This document shows positions 37,189 through 45,816 of a stretch of 64,000 bases of DNA, in pieces; position 1 is the first letter of the stretch, and each line of letters opens with the position of its first letter. The notes under the pieces are model-generated. The model did not search any database. It saw only the letters and a list, made by a program, of their open reading frames with translations, and was not told the origin of the DNA. Source of the DNA: Acidimicrobiales bacterium (lineage in GTDB: Bacteria; Actinomycetota; Acidimicrobiia; Acidimicrobiales; SZUA-35); assembly GCA_041394265.1 (NCBI GenBank), contig JAWKIO010000005.1, positions 620,001 to 684,000 on the forward strand, read 5' to 3'. A program made the position numbers and the translations under genes.

Positions 37189-37445
37189 CGGCCCCCCTCC
37201 GTCGACCACGAGATCGTAGTGTGAGCCGTTTGCGTGGTTGCGGATTCACCGGGTGCGACGATGCCGACCTCGCGACCACCCAGTGTGGCCAGACGGTCGC
37301 TCCAACGCACCCACGAGGGCCGATCAGGATGGATGACTCTGGCGAGCGCCGACGCCGAGCCGCTAGCGTGTCCGGGTACGAATCATCCCTGATGGTCCAT
37401 CCGAGCAGCGTTTGCCCGCCTTCGACCGAACTGAGCCCCCGCACC

Positions 37446-38687
37446 ATGACCGTCGACTCCCCCTCCACCCCCGAGCTCGTGATCGGACTCGATCTTGCGC
37501 GCCATCGGTCACTCTGTGTGGCCAGGATCGATGGAGAACGATCGATCATCCCACTCGCTCCCGGGCACCGGGGGCTGATCATGCGCTGGGTCGACCGCAA
37601 CGAACGCAAGCACCGGATCACCGATCGCTTGCTCGAGTTGGCCGGACCCGACCGGCCGGCCGCCGTGGCCATCGCCCGGTCGGTGGCCGAGTGTGTCTTC
37701 CCCGAGTCGCTACCCACCCGTCCCTACATCGCCATTCCGAGTGCTTTCGGGCCGGCGTGTCGCGCGGCGCTGCTCGAAGGCTTCGCCGACGCAGGTCTGC
37801 CGATCGACGACCAGCATCTGGTCGAACGCCCGGTTGCGGCCTTCGCCTCATGGCTCCATCATCGGCGCCAGCTCGGCAGTCCCGGACCGATCGGACCCAT
37901 GCTGGTTCTCGACAACGACGGCGGACAGATCTCGGCGGCGGCCATCGACGCCGATGCCCGCCGCATCGTGTTCACCACCCCGCTGTCGGCCGGTCCCGAC
38001 GAACCCGCCGAGGTCATCATCGACCGGTTGCACTCGGTCGTCCGAGAGCTCGACCGGCTTCGGTCCGGTCATGGTCTGGTGCGATCCGACGAATGGTCCA
38101 ACGTCTCGGCCGCCGTCAGCCAGGTCGCCGTCGCCGGCTCGATGAGCGAGCACCCCCTGTTCCTCGACCTGCTGGCCCGGGTCCTCCCGGCGGCGGCCAT
38201 CGTGCGCGACCCGATCATCGCCGATCAGGGCGACGTCGTTGGTGCGGGGCTCGTGAGCCTCGCCGCACTTGCGGACTGGAGTGCCGGCTGGCCCACGCTC
38301 GACCTACGGGTCGACGATCGCTTGGCCGTCCCGGCCGGTGATCTCGACGCCGACGCGCTCGACGTCGAGATCACCGTGCCGGCCAAGGCCGCCCTCACCC
38401 TCACCCGCCCCGACGGCTCGGCCGTGCCACTGCGAGTTGGATCGATGCTGGCCGAGGGTCTCCAGCTCCCACGAGATCTGCAAGGTGAGCTCACCCTTCG
38501 GGTGCTCGCCGACGGACGTGTCCTGGTGCTCGGCCCGGCCGGTGTTCGTCCCCTGACCTTCTCGGTGGCGTGGCCGCTGATCGCCGAAGATCAGCAACCG
38601 GCGGTCACGGTGACCGCAATCGGTCGCCGTCCGCTTCAGCTGGTCAATCCCACAACCGATCGATCACGTCGAACCACAGTCGCGTAG
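37446..38687 (+). CDS. Hsp70-like actin-fold ATPase, degenerate
   Basis: A 413-residue protein. ELVIGLDLARHRSLCVARI resembles the phosphate-1 motif of Hsp70/actin ATPases, PYIAIPSAFGPACRAALLEG the IPA(Y)F segment, ERPVAAFASW the connecting region, and LVLDNDGGQISAAAIDAD the phosphate-2 motif. The canonical DLGGGT-type glycines are weakened, so ATP turnover is doubtful. The last 130 residues are beta-rich, as in an Hsp70 substrate domain. ATG 37446 is chosen because the motif begins there. Its 3' end overlaps the convergent M20 gene by 44 bases. Confidence 0.65.
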   Translation: MTVDSPSTPELVIGLDLARHRSLCVARIDGERSIIPLAPGHRGLIMRWVDRNERKHRITDRLLELAGPDRPAAVAIARSVAECVFPESLPTRPYIAIPSAFGPACRAALLEGFADAGLPIDDQHLVERPVAAFASWLHHRRQLGSPGPIGPMLVLDNDGGQISAAAIDADARRIVFTTPLSAGPDEPAEVIIDRLHSVVRELDRLRSGHGLVRSDEWSNVSAAVSQVAVAGSMSEHPLFLDLLARVLPAAAIVRDPIIADQGDVVGAGLVSLAALADWSAGWPTLDLRVDDRLAVPAGDLDADALDVEITVPAKAALTLTRPDGSAVPLRVGSMLAEGLQLPRDLQGELTLRVLADGRVLVLGPAGVRPLTFSVAWPLIAEDQQPAVTVTAIGRRPLQLVNPTTDRSRRTTVA

Positions 38688-39996
38688 TCATCTTCAGCGA
38701 CTCGGTGTCGATGCGCTCGTTGTGGCCGTGGAACCGACGGAAGAACTCGCCGGCATCGATGCTCGGGCTCAGGAGGCCCGCGCCGTAGGCGATCGCGCCC
38801 CGACCGCGGAAGAACCGGCTGTCGGTTCCACCGGTCACGATGCTCGGGATGACGTTGGCCTCGGGGTAGGCCATCTTCACGGAATCGCTCAACGCACTCC
38901 ACAGCGGGTTGCCGATCGGTGACGCCGTCGACTCGTCGTCTTGGATGACCTCGACCTCGACGTAGTCCATGGCATCGCCGAGCGCGTCACGTAGGTGTTG
39001 TTCGACGTCGTCGTGGGTCTCGCCGGGAAGGGTGCGGATGTCGACCTCGACCACCACCGAGTCGGGGATGACGTTGGTCTTCACGCCGCCTTCGACCACG
39101 TTGGGGCTGAATGTGGTGTGGCAGCAGGCGTGCAGCGTGCGCGCCATGCCGGTGGGGAGGTCGGCCAGGGTCTCGGCGATTGCTCCCGGATCGAGGAGCT
39201 TCGCCGTGGTGTCGTCGTCGAGGCCGAGCGCAAGCACCCTCGCCCCCCATAGCTCGTCGAGCTTCGGCTTCGGGTTGTAGGCCGCGAGCCGCCGCACCAC
39301 CTCGGCCGCCTTCACCAGTGCGTTGTCGGTGGCGTAGGGCTGGGAGCCGTGGCCGGGCGTGCCCTTGACCGTCAGACGCCGCCAGCCGAGGCCTTTCTCG
39401 GCGGTGGTGATGAGCATCGACATGCCCTTGGGGCTGTGGAAGGGGATGCCACCGAACTCGGTCAGCACATAGTCACACTTCAGCGCGTCCCATTCGTCGC
39501 GCACGAGCACCTCGGCGCCGTGACGCCCGCCGGCCTCTTCGTCGGCAACGGCGAAGTAGATCAGATCGCCCGGAAGACGTCGGCCCGACGAGACGATGTG
39601 CTTGAACGCCACGGCCATCGAGGACGTCAGGTTGAGCATGTCGACCGCACCCCGACCCCAGACCTCGCCATCGACCAGTTCGCCACCGAACGGATCACGG
39701 TCCCAGCCGTCGGGCGACACGGGCACGACGTCGGTGTGGCCCATCAGGCACAGCGCCGGCGCCGACGGATCGGTGCCGGGATAGCGAGCGATCAGCGACG
39801 ACCGCCCCGGTGTCGGCTCGTACATCTGGAGGTCGACACCGGTGCCAGCGAGTTCGTCGCGCAACAGGCGCGCCGAGACGTCTTCTTGGCCTGACTCGGG
39901 CCGCCCGTCGTTGACGCACTGGTTGCGGATGAGGGCCTGAAGCAGCTCGACCGTCTCATTGCTGAGACGGTCGAGCGTAGATTCATCAATACTCAT
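38644..39996 (-). CDS. M20/M25/M40-family metallopeptidase
   Basis: A 450-residue dizinc hydrolase. Metal and catalytic motifs are in order: LMGHTDVVPV, WGRGAVDM, FAVADEEAGGRHG, and a late TDSRFFRG with GLLSPSIDAGEFFRRFHGHN (final His ligand). A dimerisation domain lies between, starting near TVKGTPGHGSQP. Family members are aminoacylases, dipeptidases or succinyl-diaminopimelate desuccinylases; substrate is not resolved here. It lies downstream of etfBA but is separated from it by two hairpins. Confidence 0.88.
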   Translation of the reverse strand: MSIDESTLDRLSNETVELLQALIRNQCVNDGRPESGQEDVSARLLRDELAGTGVDLQMYEPTPGRSSLIARYPGTDPSAPALCLMGHTDVVPVSPDGWDRDPFGGELVDGEVWGRGAVDMLNLTSSMAVAFKHIVSSGRRLPGDLIYFAVADEEAGGRHGAEVLVRDEWDALKCDYVLTEFGGIPFHSPKGMSMLITTAEKGLGWRRLTVKGTPGHGSQPYATDNALVKAAEVVRRLAAYNPKPKLDELWGARVLALGLDDDTTAKLLDPGAIAETLADLPTGMARTLHACCHTTFSPNVVEGGVKTNVIPDSVVVEVDIRTLPGETHDDVEQHLRDALGDAMDYVEVEVIQDDESTASPIGNPLWSALSDSVKMAYPEANVIPSIVTGGTDSRFFRGRGAIAYGAGLLSPSIDAGEFFRRFHGHNERIDTESLKMTTRLWFDVIDRLWD

Positions 39997-40021
39997 GCCT
40001 GGACATTAGTCGCCCAGGTTG

Positions 40022-40085
40022 GGAGTTCGGAGCGCAGCGAGGAACTCCGAGGAACCCCCAAGGCGCCCCAGCGCCGACGGGTTCC
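40022..40085 (-). terminator. paired hairpins after etfA
   Basis: Two inverted repeats fill the 93-base gap: GGAGTTC (40022-40028) with GAACTCC (40042-40048), and GGAACCC (40051-40057) with GGGTTCC (40079-40085) enclosing an inner GGCGC/GCGCC pair. They would end etfBA transcription before the M20 gene. Confidence 0.55.
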
Positions 40086-40089
40086 CCCG

Positions 40090-41052
40090 TCAGCGGCTGG
40101 CGAGGGCCTCGAGGAGCGCAGGCATCACCTTGTGGACGTCGCCCACGATGCCGAGATCGGCGATCCCGAAGATCGGGGCCTCGGCGTCTTTGTTGATGGC
40201 GATGATGTTCTTCGAGCCCTTCATGCCAACGAGGTGCTGGGTGGCACCCGAGATACCGCAGGCGATGTAGACATCGGGCTTGACGACCTTGCCGGTCTGG
40301 CCGACCTGCTGGGAGTAGGGCACCCAGCCGGCGTCGACGATGGCTCGCGAGGCGCCAGCGGCACCCTTGAGCTTCTTGGCGAGATCGGCGACCATCTCGA
40401 ACTTCTCGGCTTCGCCGAGACCACGACCGCCGGCCACCACGATGGCCGCCTCGTCGAGCTTGGGGCCGTCGGACTCTTCGACGAAGCGATCGGTGACGGT
40501 GGCACCACCGGCGCTCCCGAGATCGGGGACGTCGAGTTCTTCGGTGTCGGCAGCGTCGCCGCCGCTGGCTTCGGCGGCGAACGACTTCGGGCGCACCAGG
40601 GCGAGGAACGGACCCTCACCGGTGAACTTGGTCTTGATGTCGGTCTGGCCACCGAAGATCGACGCCGTGCCGACGAGGGTGTCGTCGTCGGCCTCGAGCC
40701 CGATCAGGTTGCTGAGGACGGTGCGGTCGAGCTTGACCGACAGCCGGGCGGCGATGTCACGGGCGTCGTAGGTGGTGGCGAACAGGATGGCATCGGGACC
40801 ATCACCGGCATCGACCGCGGCGGCGATGGCGGCAGCCACCGGGACGCCGACCAGCGCGTCGTCGACGTCGACGCCGTAGACGGTCTCGGCGCCGTACTCA
40901 CCGAGCTTCTCGGCGACGTCGTCGGCATCACCGGCGAACACGCACGAGACAGAGTCGGCGAGGCTGCGAGCCTTGGTGAGCAGTTCGAGGGTGGTGCTGT
41001 CGACTTCGCCGTCGATGGCTTCGGCGAAGACCCAAATGGAATCGAGTGTCAT
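40090..41052 (-). CDS. etfA: electron transfer flavoprotein alpha subunit
   Basis: A 320-residue ETF-alpha. The N-terminal half has the ETF fold (SIWVFAEAIDGEVDSTTLEL, ATTYDARDIAARLSVKL). The FAD-binding C-terminal domain shows VVAGGRGLGEAEKFEMV, DAGWVPYSQQVGQTGKVV, and PDVYIACGISGATQHLVGMK. With EtfB it passes electrons from acyl-CoA and other dehydrogenases to ETF:quinone oxidoreductase. It begins eight bases after etfB. Confidence 0.95.
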   Translation of the reverse strand: MTLDSIWVFAEAIDGEVDSTTLELLTKARSLADSVSCVFAGDADDVAEKLGEYGAETVYGVDVDDALVGVPVAAAIAAAVDAGDGPDAILFATTYDARDIAARLSVKLDRTVLSNLIGLEADDDTLVGTASIFGGQTDIKTKFTGEGPFLALVRPKSFAAEASGGDAADTEELDVPDLGSAGGATVTDRFVEESDGPKLDEAAIVVAGGRGLGEAEKFEMVADLAKKLKGAAGASRAIVDAGWVPYSQQVGQTGKVVKPDVYIACGISGATQHLVGMKGSKNIIAINKDAEAPIFGIADLGIVGDVHKVMPALLEALASR

Positions 41053-41060
41053 GTCTGCTC

Positions 41061-41849
41061 CTAGATGACCTTGAGGTTTTCGAGGAACGCCACGATCTTC
41101 AGGTGGGCCTCGCCGTCGTCTTCGATGATGTCGCCGGCTTCACGCACGGGCGCCTGGGCGACATCGATGATCTCCTGGCCCGACCCGGCCCAACCGACGG
41201 CGTCGGCGTCGAAACCGAGGTCGGATGCCGACTTCTCGTCGACCGGCTTGGACTTGGCCGCCATGATGCCCTTGAAGGACGGATAGCGGGGTTCGACGAC
41301 ACCGGCGGTGACGCTGATGACGGCGGGCAGCGGGCACTCGACGTCGTCGTAGCCGGCGTTGGTCTGACGCTGCACCTTGATGGCGCTGCCGTCGACCTCG
41401 ACGGACTTGGCGGCGGTGACCGACGGGAGGTCGAGCACCGCAGCGATCATCTCGGGCACGGTGCCGGTGTAGCCATCGGAGCTCTCGGAGCCGGCGATGA
41501 CGAGATCGGGCGACTGGTCGCGGATGGCGGCAGCCAGGATCTTGGCGGTCGTGAGGGCGTCAGACCCCACGAGCTCGGGATCGCTGATGAGCGTGGCCGA
41601 CGCCGCGCCCATGGCGAGCGCCGTGGCCAGGCCGGACCGCTCCCCGTTGGGAGCCATCGACACCAGCGTGACTTCGCCCTCACCGGCGGTATCGACCAGC
41701 TGCAGCGCCATTTCGACGCCGTAGCTGTCGGACTCGTCGAGGATGAGCTTCACATCCCGCTTGAGCGTTCGGGTTTCAGGATCCAGGGCGCCGGGATCGG
41801 CGGGGTCCGGGATCTGCTTGACACAGACGACAACCTTCATGCCGGGCAT
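41061..41849 (-). CDS. etfB: electron transfer flavoprotein beta subunit
   Basis: A 262-residue ETF-beta. MKVVVCVKQIPDP, ALAMGAASATLISDPE and the NAGYDDVECPLPAVISVTAG block are typical of the AMP-binding beta subunit. The ATG at 41849 is chosen over 41840 because AGGAG at 41859-41863 lies nine bases away. It is the first gene of etfBA; a perfect inverted repeat sits immediately upstream of the ribosome site, so a repressor is likely. Confidence 0.95.
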   Translation of the reverse strand: MPGMKVVVCVKQIPDPADPGALDPETRTLKRDVKLILDESDSYGVEMALQLVDTAGEGEVTLVSMAPNGERSGLATALAMGAASATLISDPELVGSDALTTAKILAAAIRDQSPDLVIAGSESSDGYTGTVPEMIAAVLDLPSVTAAKSVEVDGSAIKVQRQTNAGYDDVECPLPAVISVTAGVVEPRYPSFKGIMAAKSKPVDEKSASDLGFDADAVGWAGSGQEIIDVAQAPVREAGDIIEDDGEAHLKIVAFLENLKVI

Positions 41850-41861
41850 CGTAGGCCGCTC

Positions 41862-41879
41862 CTTGACCAAGCGGTCAAG
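41862..41879. promoter_or_regulatory. CTTGACC-N4-GGTCAAG operator upstream of etfBA
   Basis: A perfect 7-bp inverted repeat with a 4-base spacer, 13 bases upstream of the etfB start. The form TTGACC-N4-GGTCAA is typical of TetR-family repressors of fatty-acid catabolism genes. It could also affect the divergent lipid kinase at 41976. No TetR gene is in the window. Confidence 0.6.
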
Positions 41880-41975
41880 CCGGATCGATGTGAACTTTGT
41901 CTGACTCGACCGGCGGAGCGAGATGGGCGACGACGCCTGCACGTTCGGCCAGCACCGCTGGTTTAGAGTTGGCCG

Positions 41976-42914
41976 GTGCGACTGTCCCTGATCATCAATC
42001 CCGCCGCGTCGTCGGTGTCGGCCCGGAGCCGGGTGATCATCCAGAAAGGACTGTCGTCGAAGCACGAGCTCACGGTCCACGAGACCTCTCGTCAGGGTCA
42101 CGCCACGCGGCTCGCCCATCGGTCGATGAAGGAGGGAGCCGACGTCGTCGTCACCCTCGGCGGCGACGGCACGGTCAACGAGGCGGTGAACGGCCTGCTC
42201 GGCACCTCGACCGCCGTCGCCCCTTTGCCCGGCGGCTCGACCAACGTCTTCGCCCGAGCCATCGGCTATCCGAACAATGCCGTCGAAGCCACGAAGGTGC
42301 TGCTGGCGAGCCTCGAGACGCCTGAGACCCGGGCGCGTTCGATCTCCCCTGGCAGCGTCGGCATCGCCAACGATCGCGCCTTCGTCTTCCACGTCGGCGC
42401 GGGCTTCGACGCCGCGGTGGTGACCCGAGTCGAGCGTCGCTCGCCGTTGAAGAAGTACGCCGGGCACCCGTGGTTCATTGCGAGCGCGATCGCCACGTTG
42501 ACCTCCGAGCAGCAGCGACAGCTCTCGTTGGCCGTACGGACCGACGACGGCCGCCTCCTCACCGACGCCAAGATGGCGGTGGCCCTCAACGTGAACCCCT
42601 ACACCTTCCTCGGCAACACCCCGATCAGCCTGGCGCCCGAGGCCGGGCTCGACCAGCCGCTGTCATTGGTGGCCACCACCTCGCTGGCACTGACCAAGGT
42701 CCTCCCGGGCATCAGCTCGACCCTGCGCCGCAGCACGCAAGGCCTGCCCAGCAGCGGACCGTTCGCCCACTGGCCCGGCGTGCAGGGGGCCTACATCACC
42801 TCGACGCAACCGTTCACCTACCAACTCGACGGCGAACCCATGCCGCCGGTGACGAGTCTGCGGCTCGCCAACCGCCCGACCGCGGTCCGCTTTGTCCTCC
42901 CGCTCGCCGACTGA
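41976..42914 (+). CDS. diacylglycerol/sphingosine kinase-family lipid kinase
   Basis: A 312-residue protein starting at GTG 41976. LIINPAASS, the glycine-rich VVTLGGDGTVNEAVNGL (GGDGT at 62-66) and PLPGGSTNVFARAIG identify the DAGK catalytic domain; the C-terminal beta domain ends with QPFTYQLDGEPMPP. It would phosphorylate a lipid with ATP at the membrane, such as diacylglycerol or phosphatidylinositol-mannoside precursors. Divergent from etfBA, convergent with GDPD. Confidence 0.88.
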   Translation: MRLSLIINPAASSVSARSRVIIQKGLSSKHELTVHETSRQGHATRLAHRSMKEGADVVVTLGGDGTVNEAVNGLLGTSTAVAPLPGGSTNVFARAIGYPNNAVEATKVLLASLETPETRARSISPGSVGIANDRAFVFHVGAGFDAAVVTRVERRSPLKKYAGHPWFIASAIATLTSEQQRQLSLAVRTDDGRLLTDAKMAVALNVNPYTFLGNTPISLAPEAGLDQPLSLVATTSLALTKVLPGISSTLRRSTQGLPSSGPFAHWPGVQGAYITSTQPFTYQLDGEPMPPVTSLRLANRPTAVRFVLPLAD

Positions 42915-42916
42915 GC

Positions 42917-42968
42917 TGGGTCGTCGAGCCGTTGCGGGTTGTCGATCCGGCTCGTCAGCGACGACCCA
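42917..42968. terminator. long bidirectional hairpin between lipid kinase and GDPD genes
   Basis: TGGGTCGTCG (42917-42926) pairs perfectly with CGACGACCCA (42959-42968); inside, AGCCG (42927-42931) pairs with CGGCT (42948-42952), leaving a 6-base bulge. The structure spans the convergent gap and the last codons of the GDPD gene. Confidence 0.55.
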
Positions 42969-43731
42969 ACGCCGACAGCGCTCCTGCCGGATCGTTGGTG
43001 ATGACGCCGTCGACGCCGAACCGATCGAGCTCGACGATGCGCTCGGGGTCATCGACGGTCCAGGTGTAGACATCGAGACCGGCCTCGTGGGCCCGGTCGA
43101 CGAAGGCCTGATCGACGAGCAGGTCGTGCGGGTTGATCGCAGCGAGCTCGTGGGCTTGGGCCCGAGCGATGATCTGGCGGGGATCGGCCTGACCGAAGGT
43201 CAACCAGGCCAAGGGGATGGTCTCGTCGGCCTCGCGAATCCGCAGGATCGTCGCCATGTCGAATGAGGAGATCAACACTCGGTGGGCCGCCGAGAAGGCG
43301 GCGACCAAACCGGCAACGGCGATCGAGATGCCGAATTCGGCGTCGTAGTCCGGATCGGACGGGTGGTTCTTGATCTCGATGTTGATGAACTGCCCGGCAT
43401 TGCGCTCGAGGGCGTCGGCGAGCAACGGAATCGTCTCGGGGAGGTCGGCAGCCATGGTCTCGCGGACCACCCGACCGTCGGGCAGTACCGCGTCGTGCAC
43501 CACGACGAGGACGTCGTCGGCGCTGCGGCGCACATCGAGTTCGAAGCCATCGGCCCCGAGCGCCGCACAAGCCGCAAACGCCTCCTGGCTGTTCTCGGCG
43601 TGGTCGCGAGAAGCTCCTCGATGGCCGAGGACCTTCATCAGCCCCTCGGGTGACACACCCTCGGGCACCTGACTCTCGAGGTCTCGTGGTCGATCGGACT
43701 CGGCGCCAGGTTCTGGTTGCACACTCGACAT
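42955..43731 (-). CDS. glycerophosphodiester phosphodiesterase
   Basis: A 258-residue GDPD TIM-barrel enzyme. VLGHRGASRDHAENSQEAF supplies the catalytic His and Arg, ELDVRRSADDVLVVVHDAVL the metal Glu/Asp and second His, and INIEIKNHPSD another acidic ligand. It hydrolyses glycerophosphodiesters to glycerol-3-phosphate and an alcohol. No export signal. The start at 43731 lacks a clear ribosome site; ATG 43638, preceded by GAGGGG and directly starting MKVLGHRG, may be the true start. Confidence 0.85.
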   Translation of the reverse strand: MSSVQPEPGAESDRPRDLESQVPEGVSPEGLMKVLGHRGASRDHAENSQEAFAACAALGADGFELDVRRSADDVLVVVHDAVLPDGRVVRETMAADLPETIPLLADALERNAGQFINIEIKNHPSDPDYDAEFGISIAVAGLVAAFSAAHRVLISSFDMATILRIREADETIPLAWLTFGQADPRQIIARAQAHELAAINPHDLLVDQAFVDRAHEAGLDVYTWTVDDPERIVELDRFGVDGVITNDPAGALSALGRR

Positions 43732-43854
43732 CTTGACCCATCGACGCCGGTGACACCAGGGCCGATGCTGTCGGTGTCAGCGGGCCGACACCACGTCGAG
43801 GGGAGCATCGGACCGCTGGCCGTTCACCGCCGGGAAATAGTCGTTAACAAACTC

Positions 43855-43883
43855 TTTACGGGGCTCTAAGTATTCGCTACGGT
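43855..43883 (+). promoter_or_regulatory. candidate sigma-70-type promoter of whiB1
   Basis: TTTACG (43855-43860) and TACGGT (43878-43883) are separated by 17 bases, in a locally AT-rich segment 50-80 bases before the whiB1 start. The elements are actinobacterial-like; no transcription start is known. Confidence 0.5.
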
Positions 43884-43933
43884 GCGCAACGGCAGCGACG
43901 ACGAGGTCGACTGCAAACGCTGGAGGAGCAGTA

Positions 43934-44284
43934 GTGGCAATCGTCGAGTCCTGGGATGCTCACACGGCCGAACTCACCATGGGTGATCGGGTCGCTCGAA
44001 AGGTCGCCGAGCGACCTGATGCCCCACTCGACACCAGTTGGCGCGACATCGCGTCGTGCCGCGACACCGATCCCGACCTGTTTTTCCCGGTCGGAACCAC
44101 CGGACTCGCCATCACGCAGATCGAAGAAGCCAAGGAAGTCTGCCTCGGTTGCGCCGCTCAGCTGCAGTGCCTCGAGTTCGCCCTCCGTAGCAATCAGGAC
44201 TCCGGCGTGTGGGGAGGCACCTCCGAAGAGGAGCGTCGCCACCTCCGCCGCACCTACCTCGGGCGTCGCCGCAGCCGCCTCTGA
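43934..44284 (+). CDS. whiB1: WhiB1-like iron-sulfur transcription factor
   Basis: A 116-residue Wbl protein starting at GTG 43934 behind GGAGGAG. Cluster cysteines are in IASCRDTDPDLFFP and CLGCAAQLQC (C-x2-C-x5-C), followed by GVWGGTSEEERRHLRR and a basic tail. Its gene is convergent with a PdtaS-type kinase, the same neighbourhood as mycobacterial whiB1, which supports the orthology. In mycobacteria this [4Fe-4S] protein is essential, binds the primary sigma factor and responds to NO. Confidence 0.88.
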   Translation: MAIVESWDAHTAELTMGDRVARKVAERPDAPLDTSWRDIASCRDTDPDLFFPVGTTGLAITQIEEAKEVCLGCAAQLQCLEFALRSNQDSGVWGGTSEEERRHLRRTYLGRRRSRL

Positions 44285-44292
44285 GCAACGCA

Positions 44293-44311
44293 GGGAGCGA
44301 ATCTCGCTCTC
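44293..44311. terminator. hairpin between convergent whiB1 and pdtaS
   Basis: GAGCGA (44295-44300) pairs with TCGCTC (44304-44309) around a 3-base loop, extendable by a wobble and a GC pair, in the 44-base convergent gap. Confidence 0.5.
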
Positions 44312-44328
44312 CACGTCGTATGGCTCAC

Positions 44329-45792
44329 TCAGAGCGTTTCACTGAGGAGCACCTTCAGCTGGGCTACTGCGCCTTTACCTCCGCCGATCGCCGGCCGGAT
44401 GGTGACGTCGCCGTGGAGTTCGCCTGACGCCAGCGTGCGCACGATGGTCAGACCGAGCCCGTTCTGACGCTCGAGATCGAAGTCGGGCGCCAGACCCACC
44501 CCGTCGTCGTGCACCCGAACGACCAGCTCCTCCGAACCGGTCTCGAGCTCCACCACCACGGTGCCACCCGTCGATCCCGGCGGGTAGCCGTGCTCGACGG
44601 CGTTCTGCAGCAGTTCGGTGAGGATCACGGCGAGCGAACTCACAGTGCTCGCCGGCAGGGTCGGACCGTCACCCACCACACGGAAGGTGATCGGCCGGTC
44701 CGGGGCCACGAGGGCCTGCTCGACCATCGACACGATCGGACGAACGACCTCGCCGAAGGCCACGTCGTCGCCGCCCTTGCGGGCGAGGATCTCGTGGACG
44801 AGCGCAATCGATCGGATGCGGCGAACCGATTCCTCGATGGCCGCCTTCGCCTCGACCGACTCCATTCGCCGTCCCTGCAATCGCAGCAGCGACGACACGG
44901 TCTGGAGGTTGTTCTTCACCCGGTGGTGGATCTCGCGAATCGTGGCATCCATCGAAACGAGCAACCGCTCTTGGCGCCGCAGTTCCGACACATCGCGAAT
45001 CAGCACGATGGCGCCGTCGACGGCATCGTTGTCGACCAGCGGCAACACCCGGGCCACCATCGACACCGACGGACCTCGCTCGATGTCTTCGGTGACCGGC
45101 ACGCGTAGGCGGTAGGCCGTCCGCAGCGCGTCGGCCTGGAACCCCACGTCTTCGAGCTCTCGACCGATGGCGTTGGCATGGAACCCGATGCGGTGCAGGG
45201 CCGATACCGCATTCGGCGACGTGAAGACGATGGTGCCCCGCTCGTCGAGCACCATCACGCCATCGCCGACTCGGGGCGACTGCTCGGTTTCGGCGTCTTC
45301 GTAGGCGAACGGGAACGTGCCGGCCTGGATCATGGCAACGAACTTCTGGAACACCCCGAGATAGGTGTGCTCGAGCTCGCCCGGCATTCGAGCCCCGAGG
45401 CGCGGGGTCTCGCTGGTGAGCACGGCAATCGGGCGGCCACCGAACACGACCGGCACCGCCTGCACCGCCGCTCGCCGCCCGGCCAATGGCAGGTCGATCT
45501 CGTCATCGACTCGCTGCCCATCCGCCATGGCTGCCGCCACCAGCGGCCGATGTTCGGCCGAGATGAAGCGGCCGACGAGGTCGTCGCGGTAGAGCGTCTG
45601 GGCCGTGGTCGGCCGGATCTGACCCAAGATCACGAACCGCTCCTCGGTGCCCTCGGCAACCCCGAACAACAGCAGGTCGGCGAAGCTCAGATCGGCCAGC
45701 AGGCCCCACGACGCCACCAGCCGGCGCAGGTGGGTCCGCTCCTCGGGTCCGAGCGAGGTGTGCTGTCGGGCGAGATCGCTGAGGCTGGCCAC
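44329..45792 (-). CDS. pdtaS: PdtaS-type sensor histidine kinase
   Basis: A 487-residue cytosolic kinase. The GTG start at 45792 gives VASLSDLARQHTSLGPEE, which aligns with the mycobacterial PdtaS N-terminus; WGLLADLSFADLLLF is the conserved GAF-domain opening. A PAS domain (about residues 170-285) follows, then the HisKA_2 box EIHHRVKNNLQTVSSLL and an HATPase with ELLQNAVEHGYP and NGLGLTIVRTL. PdtaS phosphorylates the antiterminator PdtaR, which is not in the window. The length is close to mycobacterial PdtaS, and the whiB1 neighbour is shared. Confidence 0.9.
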   Translation of the reverse strand: MASLSDLARQHTSLGPEERTHLRRLVASWGLLADLSFADLLLFGVAEGTEERFVILGQIRPTTAQTLYRDDLVGRFISAEHRPLVAAAMADGQRVDDEIDLPLAGRRAAVQAVPVVFGGRPIAVLTSETPRLGARMPGELEHTYLGVFQKFVAMIQAGTFPFAYEDAETEQSPRVGDGVMVLDERGTIVFTSPNAVSALHRIGFHANAIGRELEDVGFQADALRTAYRLRVPVTEDIERGPSVSMVARVLPLVDNDAVDGAIVLIRDVSELRRQERLLVSMDATIREIHHRVKNNLQTVSSLLRLQGRRMESVEAKAAIEESVRRIRSIALVHEILARKGGDDVAFGEVVRPIVSMVEQALVAPDRPITFRVVGDGPTLPASTVSSLAVILTELLQNAVEHGYPPGSTGGTVVVELETGSEELVVRVHDDGVGLAPDFDLERQNGLGLTIVRTLASGELHGDVTIRPAIGGGKGAVAQLKVLLSETL

Positions 45793-45816
45793 GCCGTTGA
45801 GAGTACCGTCACCGGC

